NCBI RefSeq assembly: GCF_018847975.1
Contig: NZ_CP072597.1
Location: 930,001 to 994,000, forward strand
Length of the DNA: 64,000 nt
Reading direction: 5' to 3'
From: Lysobacter sp. K5869
Lineage (GTDB): Bacteria; Pseudomonadota; Gammaproteobacteria; Xanthomonadales; Xanthomonadaceae
Under the pieces are notes generated by a model. The model worked only from the letters and a program-made list of their open reading frames with translations, had not been told where the DNA came from and searched no databases. Positions 44,797 through 52,802 of the stretch are shown in pieces. Made by a program: the position numbers and the translations under genes. How positions within the stretch are numbered: the first letter of the stretch is position 1; the number at the start of each line of letters is the position of its first letter.

Positions 44797-45125
44797 CGTC
44801 ATTCCGGCGAAAGCCGGAACCCATTTTGACTTTGCCGCTGGTTTTGCCTTCAACGCAACAACGAGTGACGACAAGCTCCAATCCAAAGCGTTCCGTCCGC
44901 AAGCGGCCGGGTCACTTTCTTTGTCTTGCCAAAGAAAGTAACCAAAGAAAGGCGCTTTCCTTGTTTTCGAATCAAGAGCCACTAGGTCCAGCACCGGGCG
45001 CGGGGCCGCGCCATAAGGGTCATCCTGACCCATGGCGCGCGTGCGCATCCATGCGCACGCCCTTCGGGGCTGCGGGGCGTGGGCTTTGATTGGAGATACG
45101 TCAAAGCCAAAACGGCAACGGCAAC
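44797..45125 (-). repeat. Dispersed structured intergenic element, copy B (inverted)
   Basis: Same element in the opposite orientation, 48 bp from copy A, so the two face each other tail to tail through their terminal ATTCCGGC...GCCGGAAC palindromes. The GTTACTTTCTTTG/CAAAGAAAGTGAC hairpin (44911-44923 with 44930-44942) and the ATGG/CCAT hairpins (about 45014-45067) are present. B is much closer to copy C than to A, including the GCTTGTC and CAACGCAACAACGAGTG internal part. Confidence 0.85.
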
Positions 45126-45129
45126 ATGG

Positions 45130-45337
45130 ATTCCGGCTTTCGCCGGAATGACGGTAGGTGGGTTCGGCGTAGCTGAAATGTCGCAGTCGCAGCTCGCGCA
45201 GCTCCTACAGTCGGATACGAAACTTGCCGGAGACTCTGTAGGAGCTGCGCGAGCTGCGACCGCGACATTTCAGCTACGGCGAAACCTTCATCGCCCCGCA
45301 CCGCCCACGCTCGCGGCTTACGCCGCTCCTACCCGAA
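45130..45337. repeat. Palindrome plus REP pair (GTAG type)
   Basis: A palindrome ATTCCGGCTTTCGCCGGAAT (45130-45149) is followed by an inverted REP pair: GCAGCTCCTACAG (about 45198-45210) and CTGTAGGAGCTGCGCGAGCT (about 45236-45255), separated by TCGGATACGAA, and a lone REP half (GGCTTACGCCGCTCCTAC) near 45316. The same REP pair with the same spacer start occurs at 54435-54532. Confidence 0.85.
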
Positions 45338-45382
45338 GCGATGCGCGGCGCCGACCCACGGCCGCCGCCGCGCGAACCGCCG

Positions 45383-46147
45383 TCAATCCTTGCGCTCGAC
45401 CTTATCGGTTTCCTTCACCTCCGCCGCCGGCAGCGACAGCGGATCGTGGGTCAGCTGCTGCACCGGCTTCTCGCGGAAGCGCTCCAGGATGTTGTCGACG
45501 CTGGTCGATTCCGGCAGCAAACCGGCCGCTTCCAGGCGCTTGTTCAGATCGCCGTCGCCGGTCTCGGATTCCAGCTGCGCCGCCGCTTCCAGGCGCGCGC
45601 CGCGTTCGGCCTGGCGCTGCTGGATGCGCTCGAGCGAATCCAGCGCCGTGGTGACCTTGCCGTTGGCGCCGGAATGGCGCGAGGCGACCGCGGTCTGCGC
45701 GCGCTGCACCGCTTCGGTGGCCTTGACCGTGTCGACCTGCTGCTTCACCCGCGCCAGCTTGCGCTCGGTCGAGCTGATCGCGGTCTTGAGCTGGTTGATG
45801 CTGTTGTCGTAGCTGGCGATCGCCTGCTCGTCGTTCTTCAGGTCGTTCTCGACCGCGGCCAGACGCTCGGCCACTTCGCGCGCGAGCTGTTCGTTGCCCT
45901 GGCGCAGGGCGCCGGCGATGTAGGTCTCGTACTCGGCCTTCTTGGCGAAGCGGTCCTTGCTGCGGTTGGCCTGCAGCTGGCGCTGGGCCATGACCTTGGT
46001 CAGCTCTTCCTTGGAACGCGCCAGCTCGGTGCCGGCGTCGCGGATTTCCTGATCCAGGATCTTCAGCGCGTTGGCGTCGACGACGGCCTGGCCGGCCTCG
46101 TGCGCGGTGCCGCGGAACAGGGTCAGGATTTTCTGCAGGATGCTCAT
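45383..46147 (-). CDS. yjfJ: PspA/IM30-family protein (YjfJ type)
   Basis: 254 residues, nearly all helical coiled coil (about residues 25-210; for example LDQEIRDAGTELARSKEELTK in outline). Starts MSILQKILTLFRG, the amphipathic membrane-binding helix of PspA proteins. PspA relatives polymerise on damaged membranes (ESCRT-III superfamily). It overlaps DUF2170 by four bases and is separated from the rest of the operon by the repeat block. Confidence 0.93.
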   Translation of the reverse strand: MSILQKILTLFRGTAHEAGQAVVDANALKILDQEIRDAGTELARSKEELTKVMAQRQLQANRSKDRFAKKAEYETYIAGALRQGNEQLAREVAERLAAVENDLKNDEQAIASYDNSINQLKTAISSTERKLARVKQQVDTVKATEAVQRAQTAVASRHSGANGKVTTALDSLERIQQRQAERGARLEAAAQLESETGDGDLNKRLEAAGLLPESTSVDNILERFREKPVQQLTHDPLSLPAAEVKETDKVERKD

Positions 46148-46560
46148 GCGCTCACCAGATAGGACTTGAGGGCTTCCACCGCGTCGATCGCGTTGTCGGC
46201 CAGGGTGCGGATTTCCAGCTCGATCTGCTCGGCGCTGGAGTCGGGCGCCATTTCGCCGAACACGATGTAGACATCGCGGTCGTTGATCGTGGTCAGGCCC
46301 AGGTTGGACAGCGGGTTGATCGGGTTCAGGCGCAGGCAGGCCTCGTTGAAGCCGGCCGCGTCGCGCACCTGCCCGGATTCGACCAGCGGCGTGGAGACGA
46401 AGATCTCGCGGTCGGTCAGGGCGATGGTGATGCCCAGGTCGCCGCTCTCGGGCAGGGTCACCTGGATCGCGGCGTCGGCGGTGGGCACTTCCTCGACGTT
46501 CTCGGCGCCGAAGGTGGCTTGCAGGCGGGTGATCAGTTCTTGCGTGGTCCAGCGGGACAT
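46144..46560 (-). CDS. yjfI: DUF2170 protein (YjfI type)
   Basis: 138 residues (E. coli YjfI is 133). Contains LPESGDLGITIALTDREIFVSTPL, RLNPINPLSNLGL and DRDVYIVFGEM, conserved in DUF2170. Cytoplasmic, function unknown; always next to a PspA gene. Start ATG at 46560 chosen because the preceding in-frame codons are GC-biased and start at 46695 lies in the untranslated leader predicted from the promoter. First gene of the operon. Confidence 0.9.
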   Translation of the reverse strand: MSRWTTQELITRLQATFGAENVEEVPTADAAIQVTLPESGDLGITIALTDREIFVSTPLVESGQVRDAAGFNEACLRLNPINPLSNLGLTTINDRDVYIVFGEMAPDSSAEQIELEIRTLADNAIDAVEALKSYLVSA

Positions 46561-47026
46561 AGGGCGGTCCTTGTGGGGTGTCCTTGGGTAGCCTTGAAAA
46601 GCTGGCTCGGAAAGCGCGGCGCGTGCGGATCGCGGGGACGCGGCGCGGGCGGCGCCTCCTGGCTCGCCGCGATCGTCGTCCGTGACCGTGCTCATGGAAC
46701 GGGAAGGTTATAGGGGCGCCCGCGGGCCGGCGCAAGGCGCACAAGTCGCGAAGCGGGCCGGCCGTCGCCGGCGCAAAGCCAACGGCGGCGGGCGTTTGCG
46801 GCCCGCGAAGCGGGCCGGTCGGCGACGATCCGCGCGGGCCGGGCTTTGGGCTAAACTGTCCGGCGGAACTACCCGACCGGCATTCCCGGCCCGCGGTTCC
46901 GCCTTTAGCGGCGGACGGCGGACCGTCCTAGGGCGGGTCCGTGCAGCGGTCGCGCCGAACTTTCCCGGTGGCGGCCACGTCGATGGCTCGATGCGCCCCC
47001 GGCGGGGCGCACGCAATAGGTGGACC
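46561..47026. other. Divergent intergenic region, yjf operon / cytochrome c5
   Basis: 466 bp between divergent genes. It holds the yjf promoter (listed separately) and two direct repeats of CGAAGCGGGCCGG (about 46748 and 46807). A TAAACT at 46852-46857 could be the cytochrome -10, but no -35 is evident. No gene is called. Confidence 0.5.
46707..46735 (-). promoter_or_regulatory. Predicted sigma-70 promoter of the yjf-type operon
   Basis: On the minus strand TTGCGC (46730-46735), spacer of exactly 17, TATAAC (46707-46712). Both hexamers are close to consensus, which is rare by chance in 70% GC DNA. Transcription would start near 46700, giving a ~140 nt leader before the DUF2170 ATG. Confidence 0.7.
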
Positions 47027-47542
47027 GTGCGCAATTACGACCTTGAATTCCTGAAGAAATTCTCGATGGTGATCGGCTTCCTGATGCTGGTGACCCTCGG
47101 CCTGATGATCGCGGCCTTTTTCGTCCACAAGCAGTTGCCGCAGGAAGTCGATCCGCGCGCGGCCAAGCGCACCGAAAACCGCATCGCGCCGACCGGCGCG
47201 GTCTACGCCGGCGCGACCGGCGCGGCCTCGCAGCAGGCGGCGGTGGCCGCCGCGGCGGCCAAGGCCGCGTCCCAGGTCGCTTACGGCGGCACCAAGGACG
47301 GCAAGGTGATCTTCGACAGCCTCTGCGCGGGCTGCCACAAGTCCGGCGCCGGCGGCGCCCCGACCCTGGACGCCTCGCATTGGTCGGCGCGCATCTCCAA
47401 GGGCAAGGACACCTTGCACAAGCACGCCATCGAAGGCTTCACCGGCACCTCGGGCGTGATGCCGCCGAAGGGCGGCAACCCGGCGCTGACCAACGATCAG
47501 GTCATCGCGACCGTCGATTGGATGCTCGGCAACATCAAGTAA
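47027..47542 (+). CDS. Membrane-anchored cytochrome c5
   Basis: 171 residues. N-terminal anchor helix (FSMVIGFLMLVTLGLMIAAFF), an Ala/Thr-rich linker to about residue 90 and a c5-type haem domain: CAGCH with covalent haem attachment and the axial Met in GVMPPKGG, ending LTNDQVIATVDWML. Faces the periplasm and carries electrons, probably to terminal oxidases. GTG start at 47027 (V-R-N-Y-D-L-E-F) was preferred to an ATG 12 codons earlier, whose codons look non-coding. Confidence 0.9.
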   Translation: MRNYDLEFLKKFSMVIGFLMLVTLGLMIAAFFVHKQLPQEVDPRAAKRTENRIAPTGAVYAGATGAASQQAAVAAAAAKAASQVAYGGTKDGKVIFDSLCAGCHKSGAGGAPTLDASHWSARISKGKDTLHKHAIEGFTGTSGVMPPKGGNPALTNDQVIATVDWMLGNIK

Positions 47543-47564
47543 GCCGCGCGCTCGCTTCGCCAAG

Positions 47565-47588
47565 ACGCCGCCTGCGGGCGGCGTTTTC
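47565..47588 (+). terminator. Terminator of the cytochrome c5 gene
   Basis: Stem ACGCCGCC / GGCGGCGT (loop TGCG) followed by TTTTCGTTT, starting 23 bp after the stop codon. Confidence 0.88.
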
Positions 47589-47662
47589 GTTTCCGCCGCC
47601 GGCACGCGACGATCCGCAACCGGCGCGCGGATAATGGCCGCTCTTTCTCCGCCGAGCCCGCC

Positions 47663-49441
47663 ATGACGCGCATCCGCCCCGCCCTCGCCTTCGCGCCCTG
47701 CCTGTTGTTGGCCGCCTGCGCCAGCGCGCCGCGCGCCGACCGCGGCGAACCGGCGACCGTGGCGATCGGCTCGCTGCAAACCGCCGCGGCCGCCGCGCCG
47801 GTGCGGGTGGCCGGCGTCGTCACCGCCGCGCTGCCCGGCGCCGACGGCCAGCCGGGCTGGCTGCTGCAGGACGCCGGCGACGGCGATGCCGCCACCTCCG
47901 ACGCGATCTGGGTGCTCGGCCCGGCCGCCGCCGCGCTGGCGCCGGGGCAGGCCGTGGCGGTCGCCGGCACGGTGCGCCGCGCCGCGCTGCCGGCCGCCGG
48001 CAAGGGCCGCGCCGACACGCTGCTGGCGATCGACGCCGCCCAGGTCGAACCGCTGCGCTCGCGCTCGCTCGATAAGCGGTTGCAGGCGCTGGCCCCGGTC
48101 GCGGTGACCGCCGCGCCCGACTGGAACGCCTTGGCCGGCATGCGCGTGCGCATCGCTGTGCCGCTGACTCTGGCCGACCGCGACCGCGAACGCGGCACCG
48201 TCGAGGCCTCGTTCGACGGCCCGCTGTGGCAACCGGGCGAACGCGCCGCGCCGGGCAGCGAGGCCGCGCGCGCGGTCGCCGCCGACAACCTGCGCCGGCG
48301 CCTGACGCTCAGCGGCGACGCGCTCGGCGAGGCCGCGTTCGCCGCGCGCAGCGGCAGCCGCCTGGACGCGCTGGAAGGCATCGCCCTGGCCCGCGACGGC
48401 CGCCCCGGCCTGCGCTTGGAGCGCGCGCCGCAGCTGCAAGCGGCGCCGCGCCCGCAACAGCCGCCGCGCGTCGACGGCGACCTGCGCATCGCCGCGTTCA
48501 ATCTGGAAAACCTGTTCAACGGCGACGGCCGCGGCGCCGGCTTCCCGACCCCGCGCGGCGCGCGCACCGAGGCCGAATTCAAGGCGCAGCTGGCCAAGCT
48601 GGTCGAGACCATCCACGCGATGAACCCGGACGTGGCCGCGCTGATGGAGCTGGAGAACGACGGCTACGGCGCCGACTCCACCCTCGCCCAACTCGTCGCC
48701 GCGCTCGACCGCGCCGACGCCGCCGACGGCGGCGCCCAGGACTGGCGCTACGCCGCGCCGTGCAAGCAGCCGTGCGCGCTCGCCACGCGCGGCCCCGGCG
48801 GCGATCTGATCCGGGTCGGCCTGATCTACCGCGGCCAACGCGTGGCCGCGCGCGGTCTCGCCGCGACCTTGGTGCAGGGGCCGTTCGGCACCCACGCGCG
48901 GGTGCCGATGGCGCAGGCGTTCCAAGCGCTCGGCGCGGACGGCCGGCGCGGGCCGGCGTTCGTGGTCGCGGCCAATCACTTCAAGTCCAAGGGCTGCCGC
49001 GACGCCGAAGGCGCCGACCGCGACCAGAACGACGGCGCGGCCTGCTGGAACGCGCTGCGCAGCGATTCGGCGCGGCGCCTGGACGCGTGGCTGAAGACCG
49101 ACCCGACCCGCAGCGGCGCGGCGCTCACGATGATCGTCGGCGACCTCAACGCCTACGCCCAGGAACAGCCGCTGCGCGAGCTGTACGCGGCCGGCTGGCA
49201 GGACGCGTTCGCCGCGGCCAAGGTCGCCGCGCCTTACAGCTACGTCTACGACGGCGAACTCGGCCGCCTCGACCACGCCCTGCTCTCGCCCGCGCTGGCG
49301 GCGACGCTGCGCGGCGCGGCCGAATGGCACACCAACGCCGACGAACCCGAGAGCGCCGGCTACCGCGGCGGCGGCGCGGGGCCGTGGCGCAGCTCCGATC
49401 ACGATCCGGTGCTGCTCGGGTTCGATCTGATGCCGCGCTGA
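47663..49441 (+). CDS. Extracellular nuclease, endonuclease/exonuclease/phosphatase family lipoprotein
   Basis: 592 residues. Lipobox LAAC (Cys about 19), an N-terminal OB-like ~250-residue region, then the EEP catalytic domain from about residue 272: FNLENLFN, LMELEND (metal Glu), ANHFKSKG, GDLNAY and SSDHDPV (catalytic His). This is the ExeM/extracellular nuclease type that degrades DNA outside the cell; such enzymes support nutrient scavenging and biofilm DNA turnover. Preceded by a terminator, so it has its own promoter. Confidence 0.92.
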   Translation: MTRIRPALAFAPCLLLAACASAPRADRGEPATVAIGSLQTAAAAAPVRVAGVVTAALPGADGQPGWLLQDAGDGDAATSDAIWVLGPAAAALAPGQAVAVAGTVRRAALPAAGKGRADTLLAIDAAQVEPLRSRSLDKRLQALAPVAVTAAPDWNALAGMRVRIAVPLTLADRDRERGTVEASFDGPLWQPGERAAPGSEAARAVAADNLRRRLTLSGDALGEAAFAARSGSRLDALEGIALARDGRPGLRLERAPQLQAAPRPQQPPRVDGDLRIAAFNLENLFNGDGRGAGFPTPRGARTEAEFKAQLAKLVETIHAMNPDVAALMELENDGYGADSTLAQLVAALDRADAADGGAQDWRYAAPCKQPCALATRGPGGDLIRVGLIYRGQRVAARGLAATLVQGPFGTHARVPMAQAFQALGADGRRGPAFVVAANHFKSKGCRDAEGADRDQNDGAACWNALRSDSARRLDAWLKTDPTRSGAALTMIVGDLNAYAQEQPLRELYAAGWQDAFAAAKVAAPYSYVYDGELGRLDHALLSPALAATLRGAAEWHTNADEPESAGYRGGGAGPWRSSDHDPVLLGFDLMPR

Positions 49442-49933
49442 GCGCGCGGCGAGCGCTGGGCCGACGCGGCCCGCTCGGGCGGGTGTCGGCTCGTCTACTT
49501 TTGCTCGTGGCGGCAGCGGCGCCCGAGCCTAAGGTGTCGGCCCGAATGCGCGCTTGCGCTGAGCTACATGCCGAACGCACCGCGACGGCGCCCTCAGACC
49601 GAAAGCACCAAGCCCGAATGCGTGTTCGCGCTGAGCCACGTGCCGGACGCGCCGCGACGGCGTCCCCGGACCGAAGGCATCGAGCCCCAAGGCGCGCTTG
49701 CGCTGAGCCACATGCCGGACGCATCGCGGCGGCGGCGGCGCCCGGGCCGAACGCAGCGAGCCCGAAGTCGCTTGCGCCGAGGCACCTGCCGAACGCACCG
49801 CGGCAGCGCTCGACGTGCCGACGTCTTGCGCTCCGGCGCGACGCCATCGCCGGGAATTTGCCCGCCTTGGCCGCCGCCGTCGCGCACACGCCGCCGTAAC
49901 ACCCGCTCCGCGCCGCCCCGTATCATGCGCGGC
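49442..49933. other. Intergenic spacer holding a minisatellite
   Basis: 492 bp between the nuclease and small hydrolase genes. Apart from the 72-bp repeat it is featureless GC-rich DNA, open in several frames without RBS. No gene is called. Confidence 0.5.
49553..49800. repeat. Degenerate tandem repeat, about 72 bp x 3.5
   Basis: The segment CTGAGCCACATGCCGGACGC with the following CGCGACGGCG recurs at about 49559, 49631, 49703 and 49777, i.e. every 72-74 bp, with 75-90% identity by eye. As 72 is a multiple of three, all forward frames stay open, giving false long reading frames. Each copy includes alternating GCGCTTGCGC, which might act as a small hairpin. Confidence 0.8.
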
Positions 49934-50623
49934 ATGAGCACCCCCGCCTTTCCCAGCGATGCGAGCGCCACGCTGACCCTGGCCGGCCCGGCCGGGGCGA
50001 TCGAGGCGATCGTGGAAGCGCCCGAAGCGCCGGCGCGTCCGATCGTCGCCATCGTCTGCCACCCGCTGCCGACCGAGGGCGGGACCATGCACAACAAGGT
50101 CGTGACCATGGCCGCGCGGTCGCTGCGCGAATGCGGCGCGGCCACGGTGCGCTTCAACTTCCGCGGCGTCGGCCACTCCGAAGGCGAGTTCGATCAGGGC
50201 GAGGGCGAATGCGACGACCTGCGCGCGGTCGCCGCCTGGGTGCGCGCGCAGCGTCCCGACGCGCAGCTGTGGCTGGCCGGTTTCAGCTTCGGCGCCTACG
50301 TCTCGCTGCGCATGGCCGACGAACTGCGGCCGCGGCTGCTGATCTCGATCGCGCCGCCGGCCGGACGCTGGGACTTCGACCGCATCGCCCCGCCCGCCGG
50401 CTATCCGTGGATCGTGATCCAGGGCGAAGCCGACGAGATCGTCGATCCCGAAGCGGTGTATGCGTGGATCGCCGGCCTGCGCCAGCCGCCGGAACTGGTG
50501 CGCATGCCCGACACCTCGCATTTCTTCCATCGCCGCCTGATCGATCTGCGCGGCGCGATCAAGAACTCGGTGCGCCCGCACCTGCCGCCGGAGATCGACG
50601 CCGGCGCGGCGCCGCCCGCCTGA
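49934..50623 (+). CDS. Small alpha/beta hydrolase (COG2945 type)
   Basis: 229 residues. CHPLPTEGGTMHNKVV (oxyanion region), RFNFRGVGHSEG, nucleophile elbow GFSFG (about residue 118), acid in GEADEIVD and catalytic His in DTSHFFHRR: a complete triad of this short cytoplasmic hydrolase family, common in proteobacteria with unknown substrates. Start ATG at 49934; another ATG three codons earlier is possible. The next gene begins 17 bp downstream. Confidence 0.9.
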   Translation: MSTPAFPSDASATLTLAGPAGAIEAIVEAPEAPARPIVAIVCHPLPTEGGTMHNKVVTMAARSLRECGAATVRFNFRGVGHSEGEFDQGEGECDDLRAVAAWVRAQRPDAQLWLAGFSFGAYVSLRMADELRPRLLISIAPPAGRWDFDRIAPPAGYPWIVIQGEADEIVDPEAVYAWIAGLRQPPELVRMPDTSHFFHRRLIDLRGAIKNSVRPHLPPEIDAGAAPPA

Positions 50624-50640
50624 CCCAGGACGCTTCCCCC

Positions 50641-51696
50641 ATGCGCCTTTCCCCCCGCCTGGCGCTGCCGCTGGCCGCCGCCGCGCTCGCCGCGGCCGCC
50701 TTGCCGGCCGCCGCCGCCGGCATCGATTGCGCCAAGGCCGCCAACCGCAACGAACAAGCCATCTGCACCGACCCGGTGCTGCGCGCGCGCGACGGCGAAC
50801 TCGCCGCCGCCTACGCCGCCGCGCTCAAGGCCAGCGACTACCGCGGCGAACTCAAGCAAGACCAGCAAGCCTGGCTGCGCGAGCGCGACCGCTGCGACGG
50901 CAAGGTGCGCTGCCTGCGCATGGCCTATGTCGGCCGCCTCACCGAACTCAAGCCGGCCGCGGTGTCGGGCAAGTTCGACTGGGCCGGCGAATGGACCCGC
51001 AGCGACGGCACCGCCACGCTCTCGCTCAAGCCGCTGGACGGCGACCGCTACGAGTTGGAGCTGCAGTCCAACGCCGGCGCCAACACCGGCCTGCTCACCG
51101 GCCGCGCGCGCAAGGCCGGCGCCAGCGAGCTCAGCTTCAAGGGCCAGGGCGACAACGCCGCCTGCGCGCTGACCTTCCACCGCTTCCACCGCCAGATCCA
51201 GATCGAGCAGCAGCACACCGGCAGCGACTGCGGCGCCGGCATGGGCGTGTACTTCAGCGGCCGCTACCTGCCCGGCTTGCCGGCGGCGGTGGCGACCACG
51301 CACTGGACCCTGCTCGACCTGGGCGTGGTGCTCAAGCCCGAGGACGACGCGCGCCTGCGCAAGCTGCTCGGCGACGATTACGACGCGCTGGTCGAACGCA
51401 TGGACGTTACCGACACGCGCAGCGACGACGAGTTGAAGGCCGAAGTCACCAACGGCTACGTGCGCGGTCTGGCGGTCGCCATGCGCGCGCTGCTGATCCA
51501 GGCCGGCGACGGCCGCCAATGGGCGGCGGTCCGCGGCGAGGACAAGCAAGGCCACGCCGAACTGCGCTACTACAGCTCCGATCCGGCCTGGACCGGCAAG
51601 CTGCCGGCGGCGTTCGACGCGTGGTCGGACGGCTATCAGGAACAAGTGCCGGTGCGGCTGATGTCGGCCGGCGGCCGCGTGTTGGGCCGGCCGTGA
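50641..51696 (+). CDS. Exported protein with LprI/DUF1311-like domain
   Basis: 351 residues. Signal peptide (ALAAAALPAAAAG), then IDCAKAANRNEQAICTDPVLRARDGELAAAYAAAL, the LprI/DUF1311 lysozyme-inhibitor-like signature with a Cys pattern suited to disulphides. The C-terminal two-thirds (about residues 110-351) has no recognised domain. Could protect against lysozyme-type enzymes (family knowledge; untested). Its stop overlaps the zapE start. Confidence 0.82.
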   Translation: MRLSPRLALPLAAAALAAAALPAAAAGIDCAKAANRNEQAICTDPVLRARDGELAAAYAAALKASDYRGELKQDQQAWLRERDRCDGKVRCLRMAYVGRLTELKPAAVSGKFDWAGEWTRSDGTATLSLKPLDGDRYELELQSNAGANTGLLTGRARKAGASELSFKGQGDNAACALTFHRFHRQIQIEQQHTGSDCGAGMGVYFSGRYLPGLPAAVATTHWTLLDLGVVLKPEDDARLRKLLGDDYDALVERMDVTDTRSDDELKAEVTNGYVRGLAVAMRALLIQAGDGRQWAAVRGEDKQGHAELRYYSSDPAWTGKLPAAFDAWSDGYQEQVPVRLMSAGGRVLGRP

Positions 51697-52802
51697 GCGC
51701 GAACCTGCGTACCGACGCGGCGGTCACGCCGTCGCAGGCCTACGCCGCCGGCGTCGCCCGCGGCGATTGGGGCGACGACCCGGCCCAGCATCCGGCGCTG
51801 CGCGAGCTCGACCGGATCCAGGCGCAGATCGTGAGCGCGCCCGAACCCGGCCTGTTCGACCGCCTGCGCGGCAAGCCGCGCGACGGCGTGCGCGGGCTGT
51901 ACCTGTGGGGCGGGGTCGGCCGCGGCAAGACCTTTCTGATCGACCTGTTCTACGAGCAGTTGCCGATCCGCGAGAAACGCCGCACCCACTTCCACCGCTT
52001 CATGCGCGAAGTCCACGCCCAGCTGCGTGTCCACGCCGGGCAGAGCGACCCCTTGGCCAAGATCGCGCGCGAATGGCGCGACAGCCTGCGGGTGCTGGTG
52101 CTGGACGAGTTCTTCGTCATCGACATCGGCGACGCGATGCTGCTGGGACGCTTGCTCGAGCGCCTGTTCGCCGAGGGCGTGACCCTGGTCACCACCTCCA
52201 ACATCGATCCGCCCAATCTCTACGCCGACGGTCTGCAGCGCGACCGCTTCAAGCCGGCGATCGCGCAGATCCAGACCCATTGCCAGGTGCTGCTGCTCGA
52301 CAGCCAGCAGGACTACCGCCTGCGCGCGCTGACCCGCACGCCGGTCTACCGCGCGCCGCTGGACGCCGAATCCGAGGCCTGGCTGGCCGGCCGCTGGAAG
52401 GAACTGTCCGCCGGCTGCGCGCCGGAAACCGGCCCCTTACGCATCGACGACCGCGACATCCCGGTGCGCGCGCGCGCCGACGGCCACGCCTGGTTCGACT
52501 TCGCCGCGCTGTGCGAAGGCCCGCGCGCGGCCAGCGATTACATCGAGATCGCGACCGAGTACCACACCGTGCTGCTCGGCGGCATTCCGCTGTTCGACGG
52601 CCGCAACGACGACCCAGCACGGCGCTTCGTCAATCTGATCGACGAGTTCTACGACCGCCACGTCAATCTGGTGTGCACCGCCGCCGACGCGCCGACCGCG
52701 CTGTACCGCGGCGAGCGCCTGGGCGGCGCGTTCGAGCGCACCGCCTCGCGCCTGATCGAGATGCAGTCGGCCGAATATCTGGCGCGCGAGCACCGCGGCT
52801 GA
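51693..52802 (+). CDS. zapE: AFG1-like ATPase, cell division protein ZapE
   Basis: 369 residues, normal for ZapE. Walker A GGVGRGKT (about residue 67) and Walker B VLVLDEFFVID, sensor TTSNIDP and the C-terminal FVNLIDEFYDRHVNL and SRLIEMQS motifs of the family. Acts at the inner membrane with the Z-ring under stress in E. coli. GTG start overlaps the previous TGA; translational coupling to an exported protein gene is unusual. Confidence 0.94.
   Translation: MSANLRTDAAVTPSQAYAAGVARGDWGDDPAQHPALRELDRIQAQIVSAPEPGLFDRLRGKPRDGVRGLYLWGGVGRGKTFLIDLFYEQLPIREKRRTHFHRFMREVHAQLRVHAGQSDPLAKIAREWRDSLRVLVLDEFFVIDIGDAMLLGRLLERLFAEGVTLVTTSNIDPPNLYADGLQRDRFKPAIAQIQTHCQVLLLDSQQDYRLRALTRTPVYRAPLDAESEAWLAGRWKELSAGCAPETGPLRIDDRDIPVRARADGHAWFDFAALCEGPRAASDYIEIATEYHTVLLGGIPLFDGRNDDPARRFVNLIDEFYDRHVNLVCTAADAPTALYRGERLGGAFERTASRLIEMQSAEYLAREHRG

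Larger units (their letters stand above)
44251..45382. other. 1.1 kb repeat block inside the yjf-type operon
   Basis: No gene is called here. It holds a single short palindrome (44379-44398), two inverted copies of a ~330 bp structured element and a REP pair, all listed separately. A 159-codon frame on the minus strand (45048-44572) and others only reflect the repeats. The block separates the two proximal genes (DUF2170, PspA) from the five distal genes of the operon. Confidence 0.75.

Noticed and set aside
44572..45048. 158-residue frame on the minus strand and similar frames in 44740-45120 and 54723-54935
   Set aside because: They run through the structured element; stops interrupt the frame in other copies and the base changes favour hairpins over codons.
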